The notes under the pieces were generated by a model, which searched no databases, had not been told where the DNA came from, and worked only from the letters and a program-made list of their open reading frames with translations. Made by a program: the position numbers and the translations under genes. Shown here piece after piece: positions 1 to 7,972 of a stretch of 64,000 bases of DNA. Source of the stretch: Haloterrigena sp. KLK7 (GTDB lineage Archaea > Halobacteriota > Halobacteria > Halobacteriales > Natrialbaceae); the NCBI RefSeq assembly GCF_037914945.1, contig NZ_CP149787.1, forward strand, positions 3,720,001 to 3,784,000, written 5' to 3'. Every line of letters starts with the position of its first letter. Position 1 is the first letter of the stretch.

Positions 1-580
1 GGCGCTCTCGCACCCGCCCGATTCCGAGGATCGCGATCTCCGGCGGGTTGATGACCGGCGTGAACGAGTCGACGCCGAGGACGCCGAGGTTCGTGACGGT
101 GATCGTCCCGCCGCGGAAGTCCCGCATCGTGTACTCGCCGGACTGAACGGTCTCGGTCAGCCGTCGCCGCTCGGTCGCGATTTCGCCGAGGGACTTCGAG
201 CCGATATCGCGGAGCACCGGCGTCACCAGTCCCGCGTCGATATCGACCGCGACGCCGACGTTGTGCTCCTCGTACAGCCGGTGGGTCCCGTCCTCGAACG
301 TCGCGTTGAACGCGGGATGCTCCTCGAGCGTCGCCGAGAGCGCACACAGCACGGGGTCGACCAGCGAGACGTCCGCCTCGAGGCGGTCGTTCGCCGTCTC
401 GGTCGCCCGAAACAGCGCCTCCGCGTCGACCTCGCGGCTGGCGGTCACGTGGACGGCGTTCCGATAGCTGTCCTGCAGGCGGTTCGCGATCGTCCGTCGC
501 ATCGGGGAGAGCGACCGCTCCTCGCGGACGGTGCGGTCGGTCTCGTCGCTCTCATCTGGCTCGGTATCGTTCGATGACAT
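1..580 (-). CDS. 2-oxoacid dehydrogenase E2 acyltransferase catalytic domain, partial
   Basis: I translated the minus strand from an ATG at 580; the frame stays open to the window edge, so the C-terminus is missing. The protein starts with a short acidic segment, then has the E2 core-domain opening (SPMRRTIANRL, about residues 25-35) and the later hallmarks GVAVDIDAGLVTPVLRD and FRGGTITVTNLG. No lipoyl domain or peripheral-subunit-binding domain precedes the core. The lipoyl domain lies in a separate upstream gene. Known family role: transfer of the acyl group from lipoamide to CoA. The active-site HxxxD motif would lie beyond the window, so catalytic competence cannot be judged. It is the fourth gene of a leftward operon after E1 alpha, E1 beta and lipoyl protein. 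Confidence 0.88.
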   Translation of the reverse strand, partial: MSSNDTEPDESDETDRTVREERSLSPMRRTIANRLQDSYRNAVHVTASREVDAEALFRATETANDRLEADVSLVDPVLCALSATLEEHPAFNATFEDGTHRLYEEHNVGVAVDIDAGLVTPVLRDIGSKSLGEIATERRRLTETVQSGEYTMRDFRGGTITVTNLGVLGVDSFTPVINPPEIAILGIGRVRER

Positions 581-645
581 GGGAATGGAATAATCGATAT
601 CAGTGGCTTCGATGGCCGTTCGAAACGAGGCGAACGCGGGGATCG

Positions 646-909
646 CTACGCCGGGGCGATCCAGGCGAGGACGTCCCCGCGCTCGAACTCGTCGTCTTCC
701 TCGAGGGCGATCTCCTCGAGCGTGCCGTTCGTCGGCGCCGGAACGTCGACGCTGACCTTCTCGACCTGGAACTCACAGAGGTCGTCGCCTTCCTCGACGC
801 TGCTTCCCTCGCTCAGGAACCAGTTGACGACGACGCCCTCGTCCTCGTCGGTGTCCGCCGGCCAGACGTCGCCGGTGTCGACGGCGACGCGATCGTCGTC
901 CGGACTCAT
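646..909 (-). CDS. Free-standing lipoyl-domain carrier protein
   Basis: An 87-residue protein consisting of a single biotinyl/lipoyl domain. The lipoyl-lysine turn is visible as VEKVSVDVPAP near residues 49-59, and the last strand ends DVLAWIAPA. Its start overlaps the stop of E1 beta by 4 bases, which implies translational coupling. In most complexes this domain is fused to the N-terminus of E2; here it is its own gene between E1 beta and E2, and would act as the swinging arm that shuttles the acyl group between E1 and E2. Haloarchaeal complexes with unlinked lipoyl proteins have this layout. A glycine-cleavage H protein is less likely because of the length and neighbours. Confidence 0.88.
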   Translation of the reverse strand: MSPDDDRVAVDTGDVWPADTDEDEGVVVNWFLSEGSSVEEGDDLCEFQVEKVSVDVPAPTNGTLEEIALEEDDEFERGDVLAWIAPA

Positions 910-1952
910 TCGTCACCGTGGGCCGCGCGGATGGCGCCCGTGATGTCCTCGGCGTCCGGAATGACCTCGTTCTCCATCGGCCGGGCGTAGGGAAGCGGAA
1001 CGTCCGGGACGGCGACCCGTTCGACGGCCTCGAGGTCGGCGAGGCCGTCCTCGGCCACCCGCGCGACGATCTCGCCGGTGACGCCGAACGAGCGGTAGTC
1101 CTCGTCGACCACGACGAGGCGGCCGGTCTTCGCCACCGAGTCGCGGACGGTGTCGGCGTCGAGCGGCACGAGCGTCCGGAGGTCGACGACCTCGACGTCG
1201 ATCCCGTCGTCGGCGAGGTCGTCGGCGGCCTCGAGCGCGCGGTGGACGTGCAGGCCGAGCGTGACGACGGTCACGTCCGCCCCCTCGCGCTTGACGTCGG
1301 CGCTGCCGAAGGGGATCGTGTAGTCGTCCTCCGGGACGGGCGTCTTCGGCCCGTCGGGAGCCGGCAGCCAGCCGATACCCATGAGCCGCTTGTGGAACAG
1401 GTAGACGACCGGGTCGTCGTCGCGGACGGCGTTGTGCATCAGCCCCTTCGCGTCGTAGGCGGTCGACGGCACGACGACCTTCATCCCCGGCAGGTGGGCG
1501 AACGTCCCGTAGAGGGTCTGGGAGTGCTGGGCGGCGTCGTTGTACGTGCCGCCGACGGCGGCCGTGAGCACCATCGGTACGCTGACGGAGCCGCCGCTCA
1601 TGTAGGTGTTCTTGGCCATCTGGTTGTAGATCTGGTCCATCCCGACGCCGAAGAAGTCGACGAACATGAGTTCGGCAATCGGTCGCATTCCGGCCTGAGC
1701 CGCCCCCACCGCGGCGCCGATGTACGCCGTCTCGCTGATGGGGACGTCCATGACGCGGTCGCGGCCGAACTCCTCGAGCAGCCCCTCGGTGCTGTCGAAG
1801 ATGCCGCCGTAGTCGGCGACGTCCTCGCCCATGTAGAAGACGTCGTCGTCCGCGCGCATTTCGTGGGCGATCGCCTCGACCATCGCCCGGCTCATGGTCA
1901 GCGATCGATCCGTCTGCCCTCCCTCCGCCGGGTCTTTCTCCTGTTGTGCCAT
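906..1952 (-). CDS. 2-oxoacid (acetoin-type) dehydrogenase E1 beta subunit
   Basis: A 348-residue protein matching the E1 beta family (transketolase pyrimidine domain followed by transketolase C-terminal domain). The cofactor-activating glutamate segment MGEDVADYGGIFDSTEG is visible near residues 41-57, and the C-terminal domain contains VVDLRTLVPLDADTV. With E1 alpha it forms the alpha2beta2 thiamine-diphosphate enzyme that decarboxylates the substrate and acylates the lipoyl domain. Its start overlaps the E1 alpha stop by one base, and its stop overlaps the lipoyl gene. Acetoin, pyruvate and branched-chain E1 enzymes cannot be separated safely on sequence. An in-frame Met at residue 20 (MSRAMVEAI) is an alternative start. 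Confidence 0.9.
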   Translation of the reverse strand: MAQQEKDPAEGGQTDRSLTMSRAMVEAIAHEMRADDDVFYMGEDVADYGGIFDSTEGLLEEFGRDRVMDVPISETAYIGAAVGAAQAGMRPIAELMFVDFFGVGMDQIYNQMAKNTYMSGGSVSVPMVLTAAVGGTYNDAAQHSQTLYGTFAHLPGMKVVVPSTAYDAKGLMHNAVRDDDPVVYLFHKRLMGIGWLPAPDGPKTPVPEDDYTIPFGSADVKREGADVTVVTLGLHVHRALEAADDLADDGIDVEVVDLRTLVPLDADTVRDSVAKTGRLVVVDEDYRSFGVTGEIVARVAEDGLADLEAVERVAVPDVPLPYARPMENEVIPDAEDITGAIRAAHGDE

Positions 1953-2992
1953 CAGTCGTCACCTCCGAGTTCCGCGGCGGTCGGTTCGCTGTCCGTCACG
2001 CCCGACGGCGGGTTCGTGAACACGTCCTCGTGAGCGTCCGCCGGCTCGGGCTCCGGTTGCTCTTTCGCCCACTCGATCGCCTCCTCGACGCGCTCGCGAG
2101 CGCTCGAGCGCAGGCCGGCGATCGTCTCGTTGTCGACGCCGTGGGCGCGGAGATCCGCCTCGAGTCGGTCGATCGAGTCCCGTCCCTCGGCCGCGGTCTT
2201 GTCCTCGTCGGAGCGGTAGGCCTCGGGGTCGCCCATGAAATGGCCCATGCGGCGGTGGACCTGCACCTCGAGCAGCGACGGCCCGTTCCGGTCTCGAGCG
2301 CGACCGATCACCTCTCGCGCGGCCTCGTAGACCGCGACGGCGTCGTCGGCGTCCACGCGAGCGCCCGGGAGGTCGAACCCGTCGGCGCGCTGGGCGCCGT
2401 TCTCGACGTCGGTGACGCGTTCCTTCGGCATGCTGATCGCCCAGTCGTTGTCCTCGACGACGAAGACGACGGGGAGGTCCTGTACGGCCGCGAGGTTGAG
2501 CGACTCGAGGAACGCGCCCTGATCGATCGCGCCCTCGCCGAGGAACGCGACCGCGACGCTGTCGGTGTTGCGCTTCTTCGCGGCCAGTCCGGCGCCGACC
2601 GCGGGCGGACAGCCCTCGGCGATGATTCCGCTGCACGCGAAGTTGACGTCGGGATCGAAGAGGTGCATGTGGCCGCCCTTCCCCTTGCTCAGGCCCGTCT
2701 CGCGGCCGAAGATCTCGGCGGTCATCCGCTTCAGATCGACGCCCTTCGCGATGGCGACGTGGTGAGGGCGGTGCGGGGCCGTGACCGTGTCGTCGTCCCG
2801 CAGCCGCTGGCAGACCCCTGCGCCCGCCGCCTCCTGGCCCGCGGCGAGGTGTAACTCGCCGGGAATCGGCCCGGCGGAGATGTCGAACGCCGGTTGCTTC
2901 CCCTCGAGGTACTCCTCCTGCAGGCGCTCCTCGTAGTGACGCGCCGTCACCATGGCCTCGTACATCTCTTGAAGTTCGGTAACAGGTACCAT
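1952..2992 (-). CDS. 2-oxoacid (acetoin-type) dehydrogenase E1 alpha subunit
   Basis: A 346-residue E1 alpha subunit. The thiamine-diphosphate motif GEGAIDQG...N is at about residues 172-186, and GHMHLFDPDVNFACSGIIAEG and RRMGHFMGDPEAYR resemble acetoin dehydrogenase AcoA more than pyruvate dehydrogenase PdhA. It is the first gene of the leftward four-gene operon. The ATG at 2992 was chosen because a TATA-like element lies about 30 bases upstream, giving an almost leaderless mRNA. The 30-residue C-terminal tail is acidic and low-complexity. The true substrate (acetoin, pyruvate, branched-chain or another 2-oxoacid) is inference; physiological assignment of haloarchaeal complexes by sequence is unreliable. 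Confidence 0.9.
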   Translation of the reverse strand: MVPVTELQEMYEAMVTARHYEERLQEEYLEGKQPAFDISAGPIPGELHLAAGQEAAGAGVCQRLRDDDTVTAPHRPHHVAIAKGVDLKRMTAEIFGRETGLSKGKGGHMHLFDPDVNFACSGIIAEGCPPAVGAGLAAKKRNTDSVAVAFLGEGAIDQGAFLESLNLAAVQDLPVVFVVEDNDWAISMPKERVTDVENGAQRADGFDLPGARVDADDAVAVYEAAREVIGRARDRNGPSLLEVQVHRRMGHFMGDPEAYRSDEDKTAAEGRDSIDRLEADLRAHGVDNETIAGLRSSARERVEEAIEWAKEQPEPEPADAHEDVFTNPPSGVTDSEPTAAELGGDD

Positions 2993-3019
2993 GCTCGGTG
3001 GGTGTGACTACATCGATCG

Positions 3020-3028
3020 ATAAATAGC
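3020..3028 (-). promoter_or_regulatory. TATA box of the 2-oxoacid dehydrogenase operon
   Basis: On the minus strand the sequence gctatttat lies 28-36 bases ahead of the E1 alpha ATG, the spacing expected for an archaeal TATA box with a leaderless or very short leader transcript. Confidence 0.5.
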
Positions 3029-3074
3029 TAGGCACCGGAACGGCGACGCGAGTCCCCTAGAGCGGGACTCGAGG

Positions 3075-3081
3075 CTATATA
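3075..3081 (+). promoter_or_regulatory. TATA box of the universal stress protein gene
   Basis: The sequence ctatata lies 27-33 bases upstream of the ATG at 3108, consistent with leaderless transcription. It is back to back with the promoter of the dehydrogenase operon about 50 bases away. Confidence 0.55.
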
Positions 3082-3107
3082 CGTCCGTATTCCTAACGTC
3101 CGATACC

Positions 3108-3734
3108 ATGTATCAGGACGTGCTCATTCCGACGGACGGGAGCGACGGGACCCGCCAGTCGATCGATCACGGGTTGGCCATCGCGAAGCGGTTCGACGCG
3201 ACGATTCACGCGCTGTCGGTCGTCCCGGAGGGCCCGCTCGGGACGTTGCAGAACGATACGGCGATCACCGCCGCCGACCGCGCCGTCGAGCGCGTCGAGC
3301 GGGAGGCCGCCCGCGAGGACGTCGAGGTCGTGACGGCGGTCGAGCAGGGCGTTCCCCACGAGGAGATCCTCGAGTACGCCGACGAACACGGCGCGGACAT
3401 GATCGTCATGGGGACCCAGGGCCGGACCGGTCTCGACCGCGTACTGATGGGGAGCGTCACCGAGCGCGTCGTCCGGATGGCCGACGTGCCGGTCGTGACC
3501 GTTCGCCTCTCCGAGGACGTCCGGATCGACGACGCCGACGAAGCGGAACGGATCGCCCGCGAGGCGCTCGCCGCCGAGGACGGATCGCTCGACCCGGCAG
3601 CGATCTCCGTCCTCGAGGAACCCCACCGCACGAGCGCCTCCTGGATCGTCCCGCTCGAGACGGCCACCGATACCGTCCACGTCCACGTCGACGCCGTGAC
3701 CGGTGAAGCGCGGACGGCGACGCGATCCGAGTGA
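3108..3734 (+). CDS. Universal stress protein with a C-terminal PepSY-like extension
   Basis: A 208-residue protein. Residues 1-135 form a UspA domain: the N-terminal YQDVLIPTDGSDG strand and the ATP-binding signature G-T-Q-G-R-T-G-L near 102-109 with GS near 115 are visible. Residues about 140-205 are extra: a helix (DEAERIAREALAAEDG) followed by SWIVPLET, HVHVDAVTGEART, which resembles the PepSY fold with its closing 'vda.TGe' strand. Typical USPs stop near 140-150 residues. Role in haloarchaea is a cytoplasmic stress-related nucleotide-binding protein; exact function is unknown. Monocistronic, with its own TATA box. The PepSY assignment is from pattern only. Confidence 0.88.
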   Translation: MYQDVLIPTDGSDGTRQSIDHGLAIAKRFDATIHALSVVPEGPLGTLQNDTAITAADRAVERVEREAAREDVEVVTAVEQGVPHEEILEYADEHGADMIVMGTQGRTGLDRVLMGSVTERVVRMADVPVVTVRLSEDVRIDDADEAERIAREALAAEDGSLDPAAISVLEEPHRTSASWIVPLETATDTVHVHVDAVTGEARTATRSE

Positions 3735-4231
3735 CCGGCCGCGTGGCACTACCGATCGGGCCGAGAGAGCGACGGTGGCGATTCCGCCGCGTTCCGGTTC
3801 GAACCGGTCGACGATTGGCCCGGACCGACGCTCCAGCCGCGTCACACCTACATAGTTTGGCAATGGAGCTATCAGTATCTGGGACGTTCACGCTAATGAC
3901 GAGGGAGGAACACCTAGTCGTTGCCAGTAGGGGGGTTCCGACTCTGAGACAGTTCCCTCGTCTCGGTTATCACCGTTCCACCGTCGGCCTCCACCAGCCG
4001 ACTTTTTCAGGCGCTCGAATCGATACCCGCCGGACCGACAGCGAGTGACGCTCGAGTCGGGTCGGCCGAGCGAGTCTCGCTCGATCGGTCGTAGCCGCGG
4101 CTTTCGTACGTCTCGAGAGGCCGTCGTCCCATTCGTTCCCGGCTCATTCCGAACGCGGCGCAATGTGATGGTCAGCGTGACACTACAAAGCACTTATACT
4201 AGCGATCGAATCCTCCAGACGTCACCCGCCG
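3735..4231. other. Gene-free stretch of about 500 bases
   Basis: I see no convincing gene here. The open frames present are short and lack a promoter or a recognisable product. A TATA-like cttatact at 4191-4198 lies about 35 bases before the HTTM gene and probably serves it. A short perfect palindrome, ggttcgaacc, is near 3798-3807. Confidence 0.5.
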
Positions 4232-5749
4232 ATGAGTTCGTCACAGCAGGCATCGAAATCGACCGATCGACCCCGGACGGCGCTCGAGCGATTCCGCGCG
4301 GTCGCGAGGCCGCGCCTGGGCGTCGATCCGCGAGCGCTCGGCGCGTTTCGAATCGCGCTGGGAGTGCTCTTGCTCGCCGATCTGGCGTTCCTCCGGATGC
4401 CGGGACTGATTCCCTTCTACACCGACGACGGCGTCTTCCCGCGGTCGGCGCTCGCCGACGTCTATCCGACGTTCGCGGCCGCGTCGCTCCACGCGGTGTC
4501 CGGCGCGGCGTGGGTGCAGGGGATGCTGTTCGCGATCGCCGGCGTCGCCGCCGCGTGTCTGCTCGTCGGCTACCGGACGAAGCCCTCGCTGGGGCTCTCG
4601 CTGCTCCTGTCGGCCTCGCTGTTCGCCCGGAACCCGCACGTGGTCAACGGCGGCGACACCATCCTGCTCACGTTCCTGTTTCTGGGCCTGTTCCTGCCCC
4701 TCGACGCGCGCTGGTCGCTCGGCGGCGGTCAGCAGAGCGACGACGCCCGCGGCCGGAATCGACCGGTCTACTCGCTCGGGACGGCGATACTCTGCGTCCA
4801 CTTCGCGACCATCTACGCGGCGAGCGCGGTCCACAAGTACCAGAGCGACGCGTGGCTGTCCGGGACGGCGGTACCTCGAATCTTCCACCTCGAGGAGTAC
4901 ATCGTGCTACTCGGCCCGTCGCTCGCCGAGTTCCGCGCCGTCCTCACCGCGATCAACTGGGTCTGGGTCGCTCTGCTCTCCGTCTCGCCGTTCCTGATTC
5001 TGTACACCGGGCGGCCGCGGGCCGCACTCGCCGCCGCGTTCGGCTGCGCCCACCTCGGGATGGCCGCGACGATGCGCCTGGGCGCGTTCCCGTTCGTCAT
5101 GATCGCCGGCCTGCTCCTGTTCTTCCCGGCGTCGGTCTGGGACCGACTCGAGCGGGCCACAGCAACTGTCGGCCCGGCCCTCCGTCAGCGGCTCCCGTCC
5201 TCGATTCGATCGCATCGAATCGACGGGGTCGGACCGCTGTTGCCCGACTCGAGGCCCCACGTTCCTCGCGTTCGGCGGGGCGTCCGGGTCGGGAGCACCG
5301 CGCTGCTCGTCGGTGTCTTCGTCGCGCTCCTCCTCTGGCAGGCGGCGGGCCTCGGGATCGCCGAGGATTCGACGCCGGATCTGGACGGCGAGCTCTCGGA
5401 GGTGAGCTGGTCGTTCTTCGCGCCGAACCCGCCAGATACCTCGAGCCGGTACGCGATCGAGGCGACCCTCGAGTCCGGCGAGACGATCGACGCGGTCGAC
5501 GGCGGCGAGGTCGCGTTCGACCGTCCGCCGGACGCCGCCGAGACGTACCCGACGACCCTCTGGCACCGATACGGCGTCGATATGCGCTACGCCGGCGAGT
5601 CGCAGTACGAACCGGCGGCGGCGTACGTCTGCGAGGCGGTGGATCGGGACCTCGAGTCGGTGACGATCTATCACGTCGAGCAGCCGGTCGACGCGGACGG
5701 GCCGGTCGGCGATCCGGTCGTGACCGAACGGATCACCAGGGGATGTTAA
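4232..5749 (+). CDS. HTTM-domain (vitamin K-dependent carboxylase-like) membrane protein
   Basis: A 505-residue multi-pass membrane protein. After a basic N-terminal segment the sequence has the HTTM-family layout: RALGAFRIALGVLLLADL, LIPFYTDDGVFPR, then further hydrophobic segments, with the family-typical NGGDTILLTFLFLGLFLPLD near residue 150. About eight membrane segments are apparent; residues about 380-505 form a soluble, probably external domain (SWSFFAPNPP onward). HTTM stands for horizontally transferred transmembrane domain; the family shares its membrane core with vitamin K gamma-carboxylase, but activity in haloarchaea is unknown. Monocistronic; the start follows a TATA-like element at about -35. 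Confidence 0.8.
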   Translation: MSSSQQASKSTDRPRTALERFRAVARPRLGVDPRALGAFRIALGVLLLADLAFLRMPGLIPFYTDDGVFPRSALADVYPTFAAASLHAVSGAAWVQGMLFAIAGVAAACLLVGYRTKPSLGLSLLLSASLFARNPHVVNGGDTILLTFLFLGLFLPLDARWSLGGGQQSDDARGRNRPVYSLGTAILCVHFATIYAASAVHKYQSDAWLSGTAVPRIFHLEEYIVLLGPSLAEFRAVLTAINWVWVALLSVSPFLILYTGRPRAALAAAFGCAHLGMAATMRLGAFPFVMIAGLLLFFPASVWDRLERATATVGPALRQRLPSSIRSHRIDGVGPLLPDSRPHVPRVRRGVRVGSTALLVGVFVALLLWQAAGLGIAEDSTPDLDGELSEVSWSFFAPNPPDTSSRYAIEATLESGETIDAVDGGEVAFDRPPDAAETYPTTLWHRYGVDMRYAGESQYEPAAAYVCEAVDRDLESVTIYHVEQPVDADGPVGDPVVTERITRGC

Positions 5750-5756
5750 CGGGAAT

Positions 5757-5994
5757 ACTCCATTTCCTTTCAAGAGAGTCCGGTCGAACCACTCAGTCAC
5801 TCCGTGTGCGATCGCCACGACGGAGATCGAGTTGACCGAGAAGAGATCCTCGAAGATATCTAGGTCGGAGATGACGTCGATCCTAAACACCCGCGGAGGG
5901 CGTAGCAGTTGGCTGCTAATCGACTCCTCGAGTTCGGTGTCAGCCCGCACAGGGGCGACAACGCACTCGATATCGGCACCGATGATAGCCAGTA
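5757..5994 (-). pseudogene. Possible gene remnant, unrecognised protein
   Basis: Between two rightward genes the minus strand stays open with codons ending mainly in G or C and a non-shadow-like peptide containing ADIECVVAPVRADTELEE, RVFRIDVISDLDIFEDLF and IAHGVTEWFDRTLLKGNG. No clear start codon, ribosome binding site or promoter was found, and I do not recognise the protein. It could be the degraded end of a lost gene. Support is limited to composition and the absence of stops in a non-coding gap. Confidence 0.22.
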
Positions 5995-6026
5995 ATCTTA
6001 TCGTGAAACCATCCAATTTTGCTGAT

Positions 6027-7082
6027 ATGAATCGACGAACGGTGCTCCTTGCGAGCGGTGTCACACTCTCGACTGCGCTGGCCGGCTGTTCTGGTGATAC
6101 GGACGAAAACAGTGACGGAAACGGGACTGGGAACGGCAACGAAACAGAACCTGAAAACGGAACCGAAAACAGCACCGAAAGCGAGACTGCAAATAGCGAC
6201 GAAGACGGCGAGGAAGAATCAGGGAACGAAGACGTCGACGACGTCGAGGCGGTCGTCGGCTCACTCGTTGAGGGCGAGAACATCCATCTCGTCGTCGAAG
6301 ATACTGAGACCACTACCCAGATCGGGGATTTTCAAGAAGCCGACAGCGGTACCGAATACCTTATCGCCACGCTCGCGATGAAGAACGTCTCAGAGGACTT
6401 CATCAACGTCTCCCAACTGCTCCAGACGTCCGTTCGCGACGACGAGGGGTATTCGTACACACAGTCGCTCGCCGTCACCGATCAGCCATCGTTCGATGGC
6501 GGTCAGTTCGTCCCCGGCGAAGTCGAACGCGGTACGATCGTCTTCGAACTGCCCCAGGATGCGACCGGGCGAACCCTCGAGTTCGATTTCGACGTCGACC
6601 TCATCGGAGGGGTCAATCGCGCCGAGATCGACCTCGAGGACGAGACTGGCGTTCATACTCTCGAACAGGATCTCGCGATCGACGTCCACGATGTCGGTGA
6701 GACGGTCGGCTTCAGCGATGTCTCGGTAACGGTCAACGGGGTCGAGTTCGAAAGCGAACTCGGTCGCTATACCCAACCTGACGAAGGCAACGAGTACGCG
6801 ATCGTCGATATTTCTATTGAGAACAACTCAGGTGAAGAACAGTCCGTCTCGACCATGCTGCAGATGCTCGTCAAAGACGGCGCGGGCTGGAGCTATCAGG
6901 AGGATCTGATGGCGGCCTCGCAACTGGATCGAGCGTTTGACGAGGGCTTGCCGCTCTCGGACGGGGAGACGCGGCGCGGCCAGCTCGCCTACGAGGTCGA
7001 ACAGGGCCTGCACTCGCTCTACTGGGTGTTCGAATTCTCCCTTTGGACCGAGGGCGATAAGACGTTTTGGCGACTTCGCTGA
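6027..7082 (+). CDS. Secreted lipoprotein with two DUF4352-like domains
   Basis: A 351-residue lipoprotein. I chose the ATG at 6027 over an upstream frame extension because it yields a twin-arginine lipoprotein signal (NRRTVLLASGVTLSTALAGC, lipobox Cys near residue 20) and follows a TATA-like cttatcg at about -28. A Thr/Asn/Asp/Glu/Gly-rich linker (about 21-75) leads into two related beta-rich segments (about 85-190 and 215-350), each with YLIATLAMKNVSED / YAIVDISIENNSGEE type strands typical of DUF4352 or telokin-like domains. It is likely exported by Tat and lipid-anchored outside the cell. Function is unknown. GC is lower than in neighbouring genes. Confidence 0.78.
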   Translation: MNRRTVLLASGVTLSTALAGCSGDTDENSDGNGTGNGNETEPENGTENSTESETANSDEDGEEESGNEDVDDVEAVVGSLVEGENIHLVVEDTETTTQIGDFQEADSGTEYLIATLAMKNVSEDFINVSQLLQTSVRDDEGYSYTQSLAVTDQPSFDGGQFVPGEVERGTIVFELPQDATGRTLEFDFDVDLIGGVNRAEIDLEDETGVHTLEQDLAIDVHDVGETVGFSDVSVTVNGVEFESELGRYTQPDEGNEYAIVDISIENNSGEEQSVSTMLQMLVKDGAGWSYQEDLMAASQLDRAFDEGLPLSDGETRRGQLAYEVEQGLHSLYWVFEFSLWTEGDKTFWRLR

Positions 7083-7249
7083 AGAAGATCGTCGTGTGTC
7101 TCCGCTGGTTCATACGCTTCGGGCTCGACATCGTCCGGATCGAACGTCCGCCCGCAGAGGGTCGTGTACGTGATCCCGGACTCGAGGTGGCAGCCGTTAC
7201 CGTCGGCGGCGATCAGAACGTACTGCCGTACTGAGTCACGCCGCGACAC
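7019..7249 (-). CDS. Small hypothetical protein, convergent with the lipoprotein gene
   Basis: A 76-residue frame on the minus strand. Its N-terminal half (QYVLIAADGNGCHLESGITYTTLCGRTFDPDDVEPEAY) looks like haloarchaeal small proteins that carry a TLCGR segment, sometimes with a second CxxC. The last about 20 residues overlap the 3' end of the lipoprotein gene on the other strand and read as antisense, so the natural end may have been lost. No promoter was identified. It may be a real short gene or a truncated remnant. Confidence 0.38.
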   Translation of the reverse strand: MSRRDSVRQYVLIAADGNGCHLESGITYTTLCGRTFDPDDVEPEAYEPAETHDDLLQRSRQNVLSPSVQRENSNTQ

Positions 7250-7359
7250 CTCCGTTAGAGCCGGCTGAGGGGTTTTGAACCTCGGTTCGGACTACCGGAA
7301 ACGGTGGTGTTTCCAGTGGGTTCGATACCAGTTGGTAGCGGAGTTGAACTACGGATCCA

Positions 7360-7433
7360 AGCCAGGGCGGGGATTTGAACCCCGGGAGTCTCGATTACAA
7401 GTCGAGTGCATGAACCACCCATGCTCCCCTGGC
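7360..7433 (-). tRNA. tRNA-Thr (anticodon UGU)
   Basis: Reverse complement folds as a canonical 74-base tRNA: 7-bp acceptor GCCAGGG/CCCTGGC, D arm GCAT...ATGC, anticodon stem CTCGA/TCGAG with loop CTTGTAA (anticodon TGT), T arm CGGGG-TTCAAAT-CCCCG, and discriminator U. No intron. CCA is not encoded. Confidence 0.95.
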
Positions 7434-7444
7434 GCAGTTTCGGG

Positions 7445-7972
7445 TTAGCCGTCCTCCTTTGAAGGTGTATCGTTTTCCGAGCGGTCGTCCTCGACCTCGA
7501 GGTCGCGCTCCATCGCGACCCGATAGGTCTCGTACCCCTTCCGCTCGTAGAACCGGCGGGCGGCCTCGTTGCGGGCCATCACCTCGAGCACCACGACTTC
7601 GGCGCCCTGGGCTTCGAGTTCGTCCTCGGCGGCCTCGAGCAGCGCCGTTCCGAGTCCCTGCCCGCGGGATCCGGGAGCGACGTAGATGTTCGAGAGCAGG
7701 CCGCGGGTGGCGTCGAGCTCGAGCGAGCCGCGCTCGAGGGAGAACGAGGCGAAGCCGACGACGGTCTCGCCGTCGCGGGCGACGAGCAGGCCGTCGTTGA
7801 CCTGGTGGGCCGCGAGCGTGTCCCGCATCGTCTCCCGGTTGGCGTCGGCGTGGACGTAGGAGTCGTGTCGGCGCTGGTCTCGAGCCAGCCGGACCCACAG
7901 GTCCGCGACCGCCTCGACGTCGTCGGCGGTGGCGCGTTCAATCGTCGGCCGGCTGTTGTCGTTTGGGACCAT
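7445..7972 (-). CDS. GNAT-family N-acetyltransferase
   Basis: A 175-residue protein with the GNAT fold. The acetyl-CoA binding motif A is visible as IYVAPGSRGQGLGTALLEAAEDE (about residues 92-114; R/Q-x-x-G-x-G/A), followed by VVLEVMARNEAARRFYERKGYE. The substrate cannot be told from sequence; ribosomal-protein, small-molecule or toxin-type acetylation are all possible. Its start overlaps the 3' end of phosphoglycerate kinase by 35 bases on the same strand, so the two are probably co-transcribed. The C-terminal 20 residues are acidic. Confidence 0.85.
   Translation of the reverse strand: MVPNDNSRPTIERATADDVEAVADLWVRLARDQRRHDSYVHADANRETMRDTLAAHQVNDGLLVARDGETVVGFASFSLERGSLELDATRGLLSNIYVAPGSRGQGLGTALLEAAEDELEAQGAEVVVLEVMARNEAARRFYERKGYETYRVAMERDLEVEDDRSENDTPSKEDG

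Noticed and set aside
4045-5835. A 596-codon plus-strand frame over the HTTM gene
   Set aside because: It is Arg-rich and overlaps the HTTM gene in another frame; such frames are by-products of high GC.
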